Source of the DNA: Acidimicrobiaceae bacterium
Lineage (GTDB): Bacteria > Actinomycetota > Acidimicrobiia > Acidimicrobiales > Ilumatobacteraceae
Assembly (NCBI GenBank): GCA_947450115.1
Contig: CANFUE010000009.1
Coordinates: 1 to 64,000, forward strand
Reading direction: 5' to 3'
Length of the DNA: 64,000 nucleotides
The notes under the pieces were generated by a model that saw nothing but the letters and a program-made list of their open reading frames with translations, was not told the origin of the DNA and searched no databases. The position numbers and the translations under genes were made by a program. Below are positions 7,006 to 15,158 of the stretch, piece after piece (position 1 is the stretch's first letter; each line of letters begins with the position of its first letter).

Positions 7006-7962
7006 CTACGAGAGCAGATTTGCCATACCTATATATGTAGGTATGCCGATGGTGAGATTGAACGGGAATGTGATTCCCAGCGATGCCGTCACGTAAATAC
7101 CCGGACTTGCGGAGGGAAGTGCGGCTTTCACGGCGGCAGGAGCTGCAATATAAGAAGCGCTTCCAGCAAGTGTTGCCATAATGGCTACACCTCCCGTCGA
7201 AAGACCAGCAAGTGAGCCAGCTACTGCGCCGATGAAGCCATTGCAGAGCGGTATTGCAATTCCGAGTAGTACGAGACGGATACCAGCTTCTTTGACGTCA
7301 CGCATTCTTTCTGCCGCAGTAACTCCCAGCTCGAGCAGAAAGAGTGTGAGTGCGCCGGTAAAGAGGCCAACGAAGAGTGGGTCGACAGGCATGAGCCGCT
7401 CTTTTCCGACGACAGCACCAATGATGAGACCCGCTACAAGCAAGGTGATGCTTTTGCCACGGATCACTTCACCTAGCCCTGCTCTCCATGAGCCCGATTG
7501 CGTTGCGTTGCGCGCAAGAAAGAGAGCAACGATGATGCCGACAATTTCCAAGATGGCAAGTAACCCTGCAGCAAAACTTTCATAGGTCATGCCGCGTGAT
7601 TCAAGTGAGGCGAGCAAGACCGTAAAAGTGACAGCAGAAACAGATCCATAGTGGGCAGCAAGAGCTGCTGCATTAATGACGTTGAACTTAGTGACGAGAC
7701 GAAAAAGATAAAAAGCAATGAGGGGTGTGACGAAACCAAGAACTAGCGAAGCAATGAGTGGCTTCCACATGTCTGCGGGCGAAGTTGCTGAGAGCGCCTT
7801 TCCACCTTTGATACCTATTGCAAGGAGGAGAAACGATGACAAGACCGGATAGAGAGAATCGGGAAGTCGAATATCGAAACGGAGGAATGTTGCCAGCATG
7901 GCGACGAGGAACGCAATGACCGGGGCGGTTAAAACTCCATTGACAAGGGCTGAAGAGATCAT
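7006..7962 (-). CDS. SbtA-family sodium-dependent bicarbonate permease
   Basis: 318 residues, about ten membrane helices, matching the SbtA family (PF05982): LRFDIRLPDSLYPVLSSFLLLAIGIKGG at the start, AAHYGSVSAVTF, and a C-terminal half with GGVAIMATLAGSASYIAAPAAVKAALP. In cyanobacteria SbtA imports HCO3- with Na+ and is controlled by the PII-like SbtB. Here no SbtB follows; instead the start overlaps the stop of a winged-helix gene by 4 bp. Bicarbonate supply for anaplerotic fixation is a plausible role in a heterotroph; the substrate is inferred from family. Confidence 0.85.
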   Translation of the reverse strand: MISSALVNGVLTAPVIAFLVAMLATFLRFDIRLPDSLYPVLSSFLLLAIGIKGGKALSATSPADMWKPLIASLVLGFVTPLIAFYLFRLVTKFNVINAAALAAHYGSVSAVTFTVLLASLESRGMTYESFAAGLLAILEIVGIIVALFLARNATQSGSWRAGLGEVIRGKSITLLVAGLIIGAVVGKERLMPVDPLFVGLFTGALTLFLLELGVTAAERMRDVKEAGIRLVLLGIAIPLCNGFIGAVAGSLAGLSTGGVAIMATLAGSASYIAAPAAVKAALPSASPGIYVTASLGITFPFNLTIGIPTYIGMANLLS

Positions 7963-8273
7963 TTTTTGCCACCCTGCTTCTTGATAAGTGGAGTAATGAT
8001 TTCTTGAATGTTGTGATGCGATTCAAGTGGGTGGCGTAGTGGCTTATTGAGATGAATTTTGTACACGTTGTTGCGGCCTTCTTTTGTGACCGAGAGATAG
8101 CCGGAGTCAGACAACTCATGCACAATGCGGTGTACGGCTCGCTCACCGATGCCTACTAGTTGTGCAACTTCAGCAAGGCGCACATCGGGCTGTTGGGCAA
8201 TGCAAATGAGTACGTGGGCATGGTTGGAAAGGAAGGTCCAATCGGGTCGGTCTTCGCTGTAGATAAGTGGCAT
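7959..8273 (-). CDS. Winged-helix transcriptional regulator, coupled to sbtA
   Basis: From ATG 8273 the product is 104 residues (MPLIYSEDRPDWTFLSNHAH...). It holds a MarR/ArsR-like winged helix: VLICIAQQPDVRLAEVAQLVGIGERAVHRIVHELSDSGYLSVTKEGRNNVYKI. ATG 8282 is also in frame. A TTGACA/TATATC promoter ends only 9 bases before 8273, so the transcript is probably leaderless or nearly so. The stop overlaps sbtA (7959-7962), making a two-gene operon. The regulator probably controls its own operon through the inverted repeat in its promoter. Confidence 0.8.
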   Translation of the reverse strand: MPLIYSEDRPDWTFLSNHAHVLICIAQQPDVRLAEVAQLVGIGERAVHRIVHELSDSGYLSVTKEGRNNVYKIHLNKPLRHPLESHHNIQEIITPLIKKQGGKK

Positions 8274-8282
8274 AGAAAACAT

Positions 8283-8310
8283 GATATACAAATCGTGTAT
8301 TTAATGTCAA
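8283..8310 (-). promoter_or_regulatory. Promoter and inverted repeat of the regulator-sbtA operon
   Basis: On the minus strand, TTGACA (8310-8305), a 16-base spacer and TATATC (8288-8283) form a good sigma-70-type promoter. The inverted repeat ATACA-N5-TGTAT (8286-8300) lies in the spacer and overlaps the -10, a place where a bound repressor would block polymerase. Confidence 0.65.
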
Positions 8311-8313
8311 GTT

Positions 8314-9978
8314 TTAACTTTCCAGGGTCAGTTTCCCGTTTTCCATGGTGATGGTGCGGGTGATGCGCACCGATTCCAACAAAGACCGGTCGTGGGTGAC
8401 GAGCAAAACAGTGCCGCCAAAGGTGTCGAGAGCTTGCTCGAGTTGTTCAATGGCGGGAAGGTCTAAATGGTTGGTGGGTTCGTCTAATACAAGGCAGTTC
8501 GCGCCGTTCGCCATGAGCAGTGCAAGAACGCCGCGTGTGCGTTCGCCAGGAGAGAGTGAAGCGGCAGCGCGATTGACGTGTTCTGCTACGAGCCCAAATT
8601 TTGCGAGCAAGGTGCGGGCATCGGGAACAAGTAACCCCGTGGCTTCCATGAATACTTCGAGCAAAGTGTCGTTGGTGAGCTCGCCTTCGGTGTTGCGACC
8701 CGATAGTTGGTAGCGCGCTTGTTCAAGTTCTCCCACAACTACACCAGGCCCGAGCCATTGCTCGCCACCCGTGAGAGAACTGCGCCCGAGAAGTGTATTG
8801 ATGAGAGTGCTCTTGCCGCTGCCATTGTGGCCAACTATTGCTATGCGGTCGCCGAAAGTGATTTGTAGGTTCACTGGCCCGAAATGAAATGAGCCGCGGT
8901 CAATTTTAGCATTGGTGAGCCGAGCAACAACATCGCCTCCACGTTCACGTAAAGGAATAGTGAGTTGTAGTTGCCAGGCTTCGCGCGGTTTTTCTACAAC
9001 AGCAAGACGTTCCATTGCCTTATCGGTACGAGCAGCCTTGCCAGCAAGCTGTTCTGACGAATTCATTTTGAGGTTCTTGCTGATTTTGTCGCCGTCGTTT
9101 GGCTTCTTCTTTGCTTTTGCAACTCCTTGAGTTGCCCATTCACGTTCACGCTGCGAGCGACCAGCAAGGTTGGCTCGTTTGGCATCGTAGGTTTCAAAAT
9201 CTTCCCAAGCTTGCTCTTTCGCAATAGCGCGTTCCGAGAGAAATGTTTTCCAGCCGCCAGCTGTTGCTTTTGCTTGGTGTGTAAATTCATCTATCTCTAA
9301 AACATGTGTGATGGTGTGTTCGAGAAATGTGCGATCGTGACTGACCAAAACAACACCGCCAGGAATTCCTTTGACAAATTCTTCCAAGCGCGCAAGACCA
9401 TCGAGGTCGAGGTCGTTAGTTGGTTCATCAAGAAGATAAATATCGAAGCGCGACAAAATGAGTGCAGCTAAACCAGCACGTGCTGCTTCGCCGCCACTCA
9501 GCACAGTCATTTGCCGGTCAAGAAGTGCCTCGGGAAGCTCAAGGTCGGCCCACGTTTTGCCAATGCGCGCATCGAGGTCGGCTCCGCCAAGTGCAAGCCA
9601 CGTATCAAGAGCAGTGGAATAGGCATCGTCGGCGCCATCAGTTCCTTCGGCAAGTGCCAAGGTTGCTGCATCGAGTGCAGTGCTCGCTGCTGTCACCCCT
9701 GTGCGACGCGCAAGGTATGCACGAACGTCTTCACCTACCTGGCGGTCAGGTTCCTGAGAGAGGTAGCCCACTGTTGATGAACTGGGAGTCACCACCACCT
9801 TGCCGGAGTCGGGAACCACTAAGCCCGACAACGATTTCAACAATGTGCTCTTGCCGACTCCGTTGGGGCCAACGATTCCCCAGCATTGGCCTGGATCAAC
9901 GGAAAAGCTCACTTTGTCGAGAAGCATTCGCGGGCCGAAGCTGACATTGAGCAATTCAGTACGAAGAGAACTTGCCAC
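8314..9978 (-). CDS. ABC-F family ATPase (two nucleotide-binding domains)
   Basis: 554 residues with duplicated ABC domains and no membrane segments. Domain 1 has Walker A GPNGVGKST near residue 38, signature LSGGEAARAGLA and Walker B IYLLDEPTNDLD. A charged linker (about 245-330, rich in Lys/Ala/Glu) follows. Domain 2 has GHNGSGKST, LSPGERTRGVL and CLVLDEPTNHLD. ABC-F proteins act on ribosomes in translation or antibiotic protection rather than transport; which subtype this is cannot be told. The start is GTG 9978 with only a weak GAG upstream. It is divergent from the SDR gene at 10031. Confidence 0.88.
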   Translation of the reverse strand: MASSLRTELLNVSFGPRMLLDKVSFSVDPGQCWGIVGPNGVGKSTLLKSLSGLVVPDSGKVVVTPSSSTVGYLSQEPDRQVGEDVRAYLARRTGVTAASTALDAATLALAEGTDGADDAYSTALDTWLALGGADLDARIGKTWADLELPEALLDRQMTVLSGGEAARAGLAALILSRFDIYLLDEPTNDLDLDGLARLEEFVKGIPGGVVLVSHDRTFLEHTITHVLEIDEFTHQAKATAGGWKTFLSERAIAKEQAWEDFETYDAKRANLAGRSQREREWATQGVAKAKKKPNDGDKISKNLKMNSSEQLAGKAARTDKAMERLAVVEKPREAWQLQLTIPLRERGGDVVARLTNAKIDRGSFHFGPVNLQITFGDRIAIVGHNGSGKSTLINTLLGRSSLTGGEQWLGPGVVVGELEQARYQLSGRNTEGELTNDTLLEVFMEATGLLVPDARTLLAKFGLVAEHVNRAAASLSPGERTRGVLALLMANGANCLVLDEPTNHLDLPAIEQLEQALDTFGGTVLLVTHDRSLLESVRITRTITMENGKLTLES

Positions 9979-10030
9979 GCAGCGACTCTACGCCAAATGG
10001 GTAAGAGAGACGGAGTAATAGAGTGTTGCT

Positions 10031-10789
10031 ATGACCAACATCGCAGAGCAAGTACTTGTAGTAACTGGTGGAACTAGTGGTATCGGTGAAGCATTTGCGC
10101 GAAGTTTTGGAGCCGAAGGTGCGTCGGTGGTTATTGCAGGTCGTAATGGTGTAAAGGCACAACGTATTGCAAGCGACATTGTGAAGGCAGGTGGTAAAGC
10201 AATTGGTGTTACGTGCGATGTAACGCAACAAAGTGATTGCAATGCACTCATTGCAGCAACCTTGGCTGAGTATGGTCGCCTCGATACTGTTTTTGCAAAC
10301 CATGGTGCAGCCGGAGAAATTGGCCCGTTGGTGCGCTGGAGCGATGAAGATGTACTGCAAACGGTCAATGTGAACTTGCTCGGTACGTTGTACCTTGCGC
10401 GCGCAGCACACGCGGCTCTCAAAGATGGCGGTGGTCGTTTTATAGTTACTGGTTCAGCAGCTGGGCGCCAAAACATGTTGGGCAATGGCATGTACGGTAT
10501 TTCTAAAGCAGCGGTTTCGCACTTAGTGCGTCAGTTCGCTCTCGAGTGGCGCAGGTCGAATATCGCGGTGAATGAAATTCTTCCTGGACCAGTGCGTACA
10601 CCAATGGCCGGCTTTACTACTCCCGATGCAAACCCTTCGTCACAATTCCTCGACTACATCGAAAAGATGGGTGACTGGTTGAAAGACCCGAGCGATGTTG
10701 TGCCTATTGCGCGCTTCATTGCCACTATGCCAGTGAATGGCCCCACCGGGCAGAGCTACAACCTGGGTGGACGCCTGGCGGGGAACTAG
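10031..10789 (+). CDS. Short-chain dehydrogenase/reductase (SDR)
   Basis: A 252-residue classical SDR. The cofactor motif TGGTSGIGEA is at residues 12-21, DVTQ near 64, the NHGA strand near 90, catalytic Ser in VTGSAAG and YGISKAA for Tyr-x-x-x-Lys. The C-terminal LPGPVRTPM and the final GQSYNLGGRLAGN are typical. The Arg-containing AGRN after strand 2 suggests NADP(H), though this is weak evidence. Substrate unknown. It lies 6 bp before the EamA transporter and is probably co-transcribed with it. Confidence 0.88.
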   Translation: MTNIAEQVLVVTGGTSGIGEAFARSFGAEGASVVIAGRNGVKAQRIASDIVKAGGKAIGVTCDVTQQSDCNALIAATLAEYGRLDTVFANHGAAGEIGPLVRWSDEDVLQTVNVNLLGTLYLARAAHAALKDGGGRFIVTGSAAGRQNMLGNGMYGISKAAVSHLVRQFALEWRRSNIAVNEILPGPVRTPMAGFTTPDANPSSQFLDYIEKMGDWLKDPSDVVPIARFIATMPVNGPTGQSYNLGGRLAGN

Positions 10790-10795
10790 CCACAC

Positions 10796-11683
10796 GTGAA
10801 ACTAGAAAAATATGCACCAGCACTTTTCGTGCTGTTGTGGAGCACTGGTTTTATTGTGGCGCGCTATGGCACACACGATGCAGGCCCATTTACGTTTTTA
10901 GCGATTCGTTTGCTATTTGCCGCAGTAGCGCTGTGGGTAATAGCCATCATCACCAAAGCCCCGAAACTTGAGCGCATTCATATTGCTCCAACAGTTGCTG
11001 TAGGTATTTGTATGCACGCGTTGTATTTAGGTGGAGTATTTTTTGCGGTGTCACAAGGCTTGCCCTCGGGCGTGAGCGCATTAATTGCAGGGCTGCATCC
11101 GGTGCTCACCTCTTTCGTGGGGAATTGGATACTCAAAGAAAAATTAAGGCCGTTGCAATGGTGTGGCATTGGTCTTGGAGTTTTAGGAGTTGTGGCGGTG
11201 CTCATCGACAGACGCAACGCACACTCAACAGGAATCACCGCCCTTGCCATTACTGCAATGATTATTTCCGTTATTGGCATGGCTTCGGGAACGGTCTTAC
11301 AGCGAGCTCGTGGGCGCGCTATGCCACTTTTACGTGGAACATCACTGCAATACGTAGCAGCAAGTGCCGTCATGTTTGTCTTAGCAGTTACTAATGAGCA
11401 TTGGCGTTTTCATTCCACTGCTCGAGTGTGGTTTTCGTTGGCATGGGCAGTAATAGTGCTCTCTATTGCAGCAGTGCTCATCATGATGGTGCTCTTAAGC
11501 AAGCATGCTGCCGCACGAGTGAGCAGTTTATTTTTCCTCACCCCAGCCTTGAGCACAATTGAAGGTGCAGTTCTGTTTAGAGAGCGTCTGGGTGCACTTG
11601 CCGTGCTGGGTTTAATAATTGCATTGTGCGGAGTATGGCTCACTATGAGAGCACCAAAAAGTATTACACCTCTAGCGAAGTAA
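10796..11683 (+). CDS. EamA / DMT-superfamily transporter
   Basis: 295 residues with about ten hydrophobic helices in two EamA halves: ALFVLLWSTGFIVARYG near the start, FLAIRLLFAAVALW, GLHPVLTSFVGNWILKEKL, and the second-half counterpart FLTPALSTIEGAVLFRERLGALAVLGLIIALCGVWL. These proteins export or import small metabolites; the substrate is not predictable. Start GTG 10796 lies 6 bp after the SDR stop. The 3' end overlaps the convergent MBL gene by 20 bp. Confidence 0.85.
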   Translation: MKLEKYAPALFVLLWSTGFIVARYGTHDAGPFTFLAIRLLFAAVALWVIAIITKAPKLERIHIAPTVAVGICMHALYLGGVFFAVSQGLPSGVSALIAGLHPVLTSFVGNWILKEKLRPLQWCGIGLGVLGVVAVLIDRRNAHSTGITALAITAMIISVIGMASGTVLQRARGRAMPLLRGTSLQYVAASAVMFVLAVTNEHWRFHSTARVWFSLAWAVIVLSIAAVLIMMVLLSKHAAARVSSLFFLTPALSTIEGAVLFRERLGALAVLGLIIALCGVWLTMRAPKSITPLAK

Positions 11684-12509
11684 GGTCTGGCCCCAAAATA
11701 ATCTCGCCAGAGAAGTGCTCTGCAGCGAGTGCACGCCATTCTTCTTCAGAGCCAGGTTGCATCGCAGGAACATAATGCGTCAGCATCAATTTCTTCACAC
11801 CGTTTCGTGCTGCTGTATCGCCTGCTTGTTGGACAGTGGAGTGATAATCGAGAATGTCGGTAAAACGCTCTTCAAGTGGTGGAACAAATGCTGCGAACGT
11901 ACGAACAAGGTCTTCGCGCAAGACGGTTTGCACATACACATCGGCGTTGTGCACGAGCGCATCGAGTTCTGCACATGGAATAGTGTCGCCTGCAAGTGCA
12001 GCAACTTTTCCTTCGTGTGAGATGCGGTAACCCACTGTTGGCGAAACGGGTCGGTGGTCGGTGCGGTGCACTTCAAGTGTGACGTCACCGAGTTGCACCG
12101 AGTCGCCGGGAGATACTTCACGAACGTCGAGCACGAGTCCTGGTCCTTCGCGTAAATCGCGGTGGTGGTCAAGGCGGTACCCCTCGTCGGGGCCAAGCAT
12201 CATCAGGAGGCCATCAACAATGCGCTTCGTGCCAACGGGCCCAATAATGACGAGTGGGGTATAAACGGGAGACATGATCCACTTGGTGGTGACAATGTCG
12301 TTTAAGTCGCTGATGTGGTCGCTATGTAAATGAGTAAGTACAACGGCGGTGACCATGGGGGGTATAAGGCCTGCACCAACAATGCGCATCACACAACCGC
12401 GGCCACAGTCGACCACGATGTTTTGATTTCCGGCTTGTACCAAAGTGGAAGGGCCAGCTCGATGCGGGTCTGGCATGGGGCTTCCGGTGCCTAAAAGCGT
12501 AATTTTCAT
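11664..12509 (-). CDS. MBL-fold metal-dependent hydrolase (RNase Z-like)
   Basis: 281 residues starting MKITLLGTGSPMPDPHRAGPS, the opening strand of the RNase Z / arylsulfatase-like branch of the metallo-beta-lactamase fold. The metal motif TVVLTHLHSDHISD-like segment is seen as LTHLHSDHISD near residue 78. Later ligands are RTDHRPVSP, ALAGDT and the C-terminal LTHYVP. Length is right for an RNase Z-like hydrolase, but no flexible-arm motif was recognised, so tRNA processing is not claimed. Its ribosome-binding site GAGGAG lies in the 3' arm of a perfect hairpin directly before the ATG. Confidence 0.85.
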   Translation of the reverse strand: MKITLLGTGSPMPDPHRAGPSTLVQAGNQNIVVDCGRGCVMRIVGAGLIPPMVTAVVLTHLHSDHISDLNDIVTTKWIMSPVYTPLVIIGPVGTKRIVDGLLMMLGPDEGYRLDHHRDLREGPGLVLDVREVSPGDSVQLGDVTLEVHRTDHRPVSPTVGYRISHEGKVAALAGDTIPCAELDALVHNADVYVQTVLREDLVRTFAAFVPPLEERFTDILDYHSTVQQAGDTAARNGVKKLMLTHYVPAMQPGSEEEWRALAAEHFSGEIILGPDLTSLEV

Positions 12510-12533
12510 GGCTCCTCGTTTCTGAGAGGAGCC
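12510..12533 (-). promoter_or_regulatory. Hairpin that sequesters the MBL gene's ribosome-binding site
   Basis: On the minus strand, GGCTCCTC - TCAGAAAC - GAGGAGCC forms a perfect 8-bp GC-rich stem with an 8-base loop, immediately followed by ATG 12509. The SD GAGGAG is wholly inside the 3' arm. No U tract follows, so it is not a good terminator. Translational control is the natural reading, unproven. Confidence 0.6.
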
Positions 12534-12538
12534 TAGTT

Positions 12539-12781
12539 CTATACAGCGGTAACAAGAACCTTTGCCGGTTCGGGCTCTTGTTCTGTAGCCGTTACTTCAA
12601 CAGAAGTTTCTGCAGAGGGTGAAGGGCAGGTGCAGTTGAGGCCACCTACTGGAACCACCAAAGGACTATGTACTGCTCCGTAAGCGGAATACATACTCAT
12701 GAGAGTGGAGTAGTGAATGGAGAGGCACTCTTCAGTGTGGAGTTGCTTGGGCTTGACAGACTTCTCGCGGCGCCATTTCAT
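12539..12781 (-). CDS. Small hypothetical protein (80 aa)
   Basis: Starts MKWRREKSVKPKQLHTEECL and ends with the acidic, low-complexity tail SVEVTATEQEPEPAKVLVTAV. It has three cysteines, two as CTCPSP, and no recognisable domain or membrane segment. AGGA lies seven bases before ATG 12781. Further upstream is a TTGACC, so it has signals of a real gene. The stop lies 29 bp before the MBL start, and the SD hairpin fills that gap. I do not recognise a family. Confidence 0.5.
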   Translation of the reverse strand: MKWRREKSVKPKQLHTEECLSIHYSTLMSMYSAYGAVHSPLVVPVGGLNCTCPSPSAETSVEVTATEQEPEPAKVLVTAV

Positions 12782-12927
12782 ATTCCTAACGTACGGGGTG
12801 AATGGTCAATGAATAAGAGGGAACGGGGTGACTTCACCGAGGGTTCACCTATTGGCAATCTCCAACACGGGCACCGTTCAGTTGGGAAGGTTTTCACGCC
12901 CCTTGGGCGACGTCGTAAGGTGAGCAC

Positions 12928-13563
12928 ATGGTCCCGGCAAGCTCACTTGGTGCATTTGCTGCTGCGTCATTTTTGCTGCTCATCATTCCGGGGCCGGCGG
13001 TCATTTATATATTGAATCGCAGTGTTTCCGACGGACGCAATGTTGCACTCAGTGCAGTTGCAGGTTTGGAATGCGGAAACTTCATGCACGTCATCGCTGC
13101 TTCGGCAGGCTTATCGGCTGTACTTGCTGCATCGTCAACTGCGTTCAACACCGTGAAATGGTGCGGTGCTGTTTATCTCATTTTTGTTGGTGTTCGAACG
13201 CTCTTGCGTCGACCTGCCGCAATGACCGCAACACTCACCACCATGCCGCCACGTAAAGCATTCATTCAAGGTTTTGTGGTGAACACTTTGAACCCGAAAG
13301 TGGCACTGTTCTTTTTATCGTTCTTGCCGCAATTCATCGACCCCAAGAGAGGCACCGCCTGGCTGCAGGCATTAGTGCTGGGTCTTGTTTTTGTAGCAAT
13401 TGGTTGTGTCACCGATAGTGCATACGCGCTCACAGCAAGTTCCTTGCGCACTGTGTTGTTGCGTGGGCGAGCATTGCCATTTGTGCAGCGCTGGGTTGCA
13501 GGAAGTGTTTTTATACTTCTCGGTCTAGTAGCCGGAACTGCTTCAGCAGGAAGCAGCAAGTAA
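12928..13563 (+). CDS. LysE/RhtB-family amino-acid exporter
   Basis: 211 residues with five to six hydrophobic helices. The LysE N terminus FAAASFLLLIIPGPAVIYILNRSVSDGRN contains the conserved PGP(A)xxxI pattern. Also seen are GAVYLIFVGVRTLLRR and FIQGFVVNTLNPKVALFFLSFLPQFI, the family's NPK segment. Members export lysine, homoserine or related amino acids; the substrate is not defined. ATG 12928 follows AAGGTGAG. The 3' end converges on the CMD gene with a 3-bp gap. Confidence 0.9.
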   Translation: MVPASSLGAFAAASFLLLIIPGPAVIYILNRSVSDGRNVALSAVAGLECGNFMHVIAASAGLSAVLAASSTAFNTVKWCGAVYLIFVGVRTLLRRPAAMTATLTTMPPRKAFIQGFVVNTLNPKVALFFLSFLPQFIDPKRGTAWLQALVLGLVFVAIGCVTDSAYALTASSLRTVLLRGRALPFVQRWVAGSVFILLGLVAGTASAGSSK

Positions 13564-13566
13564 AAG

Positions 13567-13950
13567 TTACTTAGCGGCGAATTCTTTAAAGGCAGCAAAG
13601 GCACGTGGCCCGTACACCGTTGCGGGTCCGCCATTCAAAGAGATGGTTACTCCCAGAGTTTCTGCAACTTCTGCTTCGGTGGCTCCATTGCGTGCTGCGC
13701 CCTTAGCGTGTGCCGCAATACAACCATCACATCGAACCGATACCGCAATGGCGAGTGCAATGAGTTCTTTTGTTTTGGCATCGAGCGCGCCGGGTTTAAA
13801 GGCCGCTGCGTGCATCTCGCCGAAGCCTTTGTATACGTCGGGAATTGCATTGCGCAGGTCTTTGGTTAACGGCGCAAGAGCGCTTTGCACGTCTTTTCCA
13901 TACGAGTGACTTTCGCTATTGCCATGGTCATGTTGCTCGCTGCTGTTCAT
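13567..13950 (-). CDS. Carboxymuconolactone decarboxylase / AhpD-like protein (CxxC type)
   Basis: From ATG 13950 the product is 127 residues. A His/Ser-rich N terminus precedes a CMD domain with the redox motif KELIALAIAVSVRCDGCIAAH (Cys-Asp-Gly-Cys and His), the AhpD-type peroxidase signature. The rest (AAARNGATEAEVAETLGVTI-like helix pair) is standard. Unlike the gene at 46672, both cysteines are encoded by ordinary codons here. GTG 13968 is an alternative start. The space to the divergent membrane-protein gene is short (32 bp), so promoters overlap. Confidence 0.85.
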   Translation of the reverse strand: MNSSEQHDHGNSESHSYGKDVQSALAPLTKDLRNAIPDVYKGFGEMHAAAFKPGALDAKTKELIALAIAVSVRCDGCIAAHAKGAARNGATEAEVAETLGVTISLNGGPATVYGPRAFAAFKEFAAK

Positions 13951-13982
13951 GTTCTTAGTCTGCCTCACCTAGGGTGACGGTG

Positions 13983-14411
13983 ATGGTACCTCTTATTGGA
14001 AATGCGTTCGCCACGTGCGTCATGGTGGGCGTCATCTGGTTTGTTCAAGTAGTTCACTACCCACTCCTTGCAACTATTGGGCAAGATCGAGCATCGGAAA
14101 TTGCTCAGGAACATCAACGTCGCACAGGCTGGGTAGTGGCGGCTCCTATGGCTATTGAAGGTGTCACCACCTTGTGGTTACTTGTGCAGCGACCACAGCA
14201 TGTGAATGTTCTTCTGCCGTGGCTTGCTGCATCTCTTCTAGCTGTCGCACTAGCGAGCACCATATTTCTCTCGGTACCGCTACATGAAAAAATGGCCAAT
14301 AGTCCAACCGCAGATATTGGTGCTCGGCTCGTGCGTACCAATTGGCCCCGCACCATTGCGTGGACCCTGCGTGGAGTGTTCGTAGCAGTCATGTTGTTGC
14401 AGGCAACATGA
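13983..14411 (+). CDS. Hypothetical four-helix membrane protein
   Basis: 142 residues from ATG 13983 (MVPLIGNAFATCVMVGVIWFV), with AGGG nine bases upstream. Four hydrophobic segments are visible: the N terminus, GWVVAAPMAIEGVTTLWLLV, LLPWLAASLLAVALASTIFLSVPL, and TIAWTLRGVFVAVMLLQAT. Conserved-looking motifs are WFVQVVHYPLL and LHEKM, a pattern seen in unnamed actinobacterial integral membrane proteins. The stop overlaps the next start by ATGA, coupling it to the DUF2071 gene. No function can be assigned. Confidence 0.75.
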   Translation: MVPLIGNAFATCVMVGVIWFVQVVHYPLLATIGQDRASEIAQEHQRRTGWVVAAPMAIEGVTTLWLLVQRPQHVNVLLPWLAASLLAVALASTIFLSVPLHEKMANSPTADIGARLVRTNWPRTIAWTLRGVFVAVMLLQAT

Positions 14412-15154
14412 CGCGCAAGTACCAAGCCGAGTGCTCAGTGCCGGTGAAGCGTGCGGTGATGGTGCAGAACTGGGAAAACCTTGTGTACCTGCATTGGGCG
14501 TATGAGCCAGAACAGGTGCAGTCGTTGTTACCTGAGGGTTTGCTTGTCGACACATTCACAGGGAATGCGTATGTGGGACTCATTCCTTTTCAGATGCGAG
14601 GCATTGGGGTGCCACACCTTCCTGCAGTGCCATATTTAGGAACGTTTCCCGAAGTGAATGTGCGTACCTATGTTTTGCGCAACGGCATTCCCGGCGTGTG
14701 GTTTTTCTCACTCGATATCAACCGTATGTTGCCTACATTTGTGGCACGAACAACGTATTCCTTGCCGTATTGCTTCGGCAAAGTGAGTCACGGCGTTCAG
14801 CAAGTTGGCAACACTTCAGTTGTGGAAACACTTGTGCAGAGGCGATGGCCGGGTGGAGTGGAAGCATCAACACAACTACGTATTGAAGTAGGGAACACAA
14901 TTACAGCGCCGAGCGACTTTGAACACTTTCTCTCTGCGCGATGGGGTTTGTACTCGCAAACACATAGCAAGAAAATTCGCTATGCCCCGATCTCGCACGA
15001 ACCTTGGCCGTTGCATAACGCTACTGTGCTAAATATTGATGATTCATTAGTGCAGGCTGCTGGTTTACCCGCACCACAAGGTGAAGCTCATGCGCTTTTC
15101 TCACCAGGAGTCAGCGTCCGTGTCGGTTTGCCATCTACAAAATTCGTAGAATAG
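14408..15154 (+). CDS. DUF2071 (YqjF-like) protein
   Basis: 248 residues from ATG 14408. The DUF2071 hallmarks are present: MVQNWENLVYLHWAYEPEQVQSLLPEGL at the start, YVGLIPFQMRGIG, FPEVNVRTYV, and GVWFFSLDINRMLPTFVARTTYSLPY. The C-terminal half contains the LSARWGLYSQ and EPWPLHNA segments typical of the family. The fold is lipocalin/YqjF-like with unknown ligand. It is translationally coupled to the four-helix membrane protein by an ATGA overlap and followed 4 bp later by the HAD gene, so all three are probably one transcript. Confidence 0.87.
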   Translation: MTRKYQAECSVPVKRAVMVQNWENLVYLHWAYEPEQVQSLLPEGLLVDTFTGNAYVGLIPFQMRGIGVPHLPAVPYLGTFPEVNVRTYVLRNGIPGVWFFSLDINRMLPTFVARTTYSLPYCFGKVSHGVQQVGNTSVVETLVQRRWPGGVEASTQLRIEVGNTITAPSDFEHFLSARWGLYSQTHSKKIRYAPISHEPWPLHNATVLNIDDSLVQAAGLPAPQGEAHALFSPGVSVRVGLPSTKFVE

Positions 15155-15158
15155 ACAA

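Noticed and set aside
7024-7045. 8-bp inverted repeat CATACCTA-N6-TAGGTATG
   Set aside because: It lies inside the sbtA coding end (GIPTYIGMA) with no T run on either side; it is more likely codon coincidence than a terminator.
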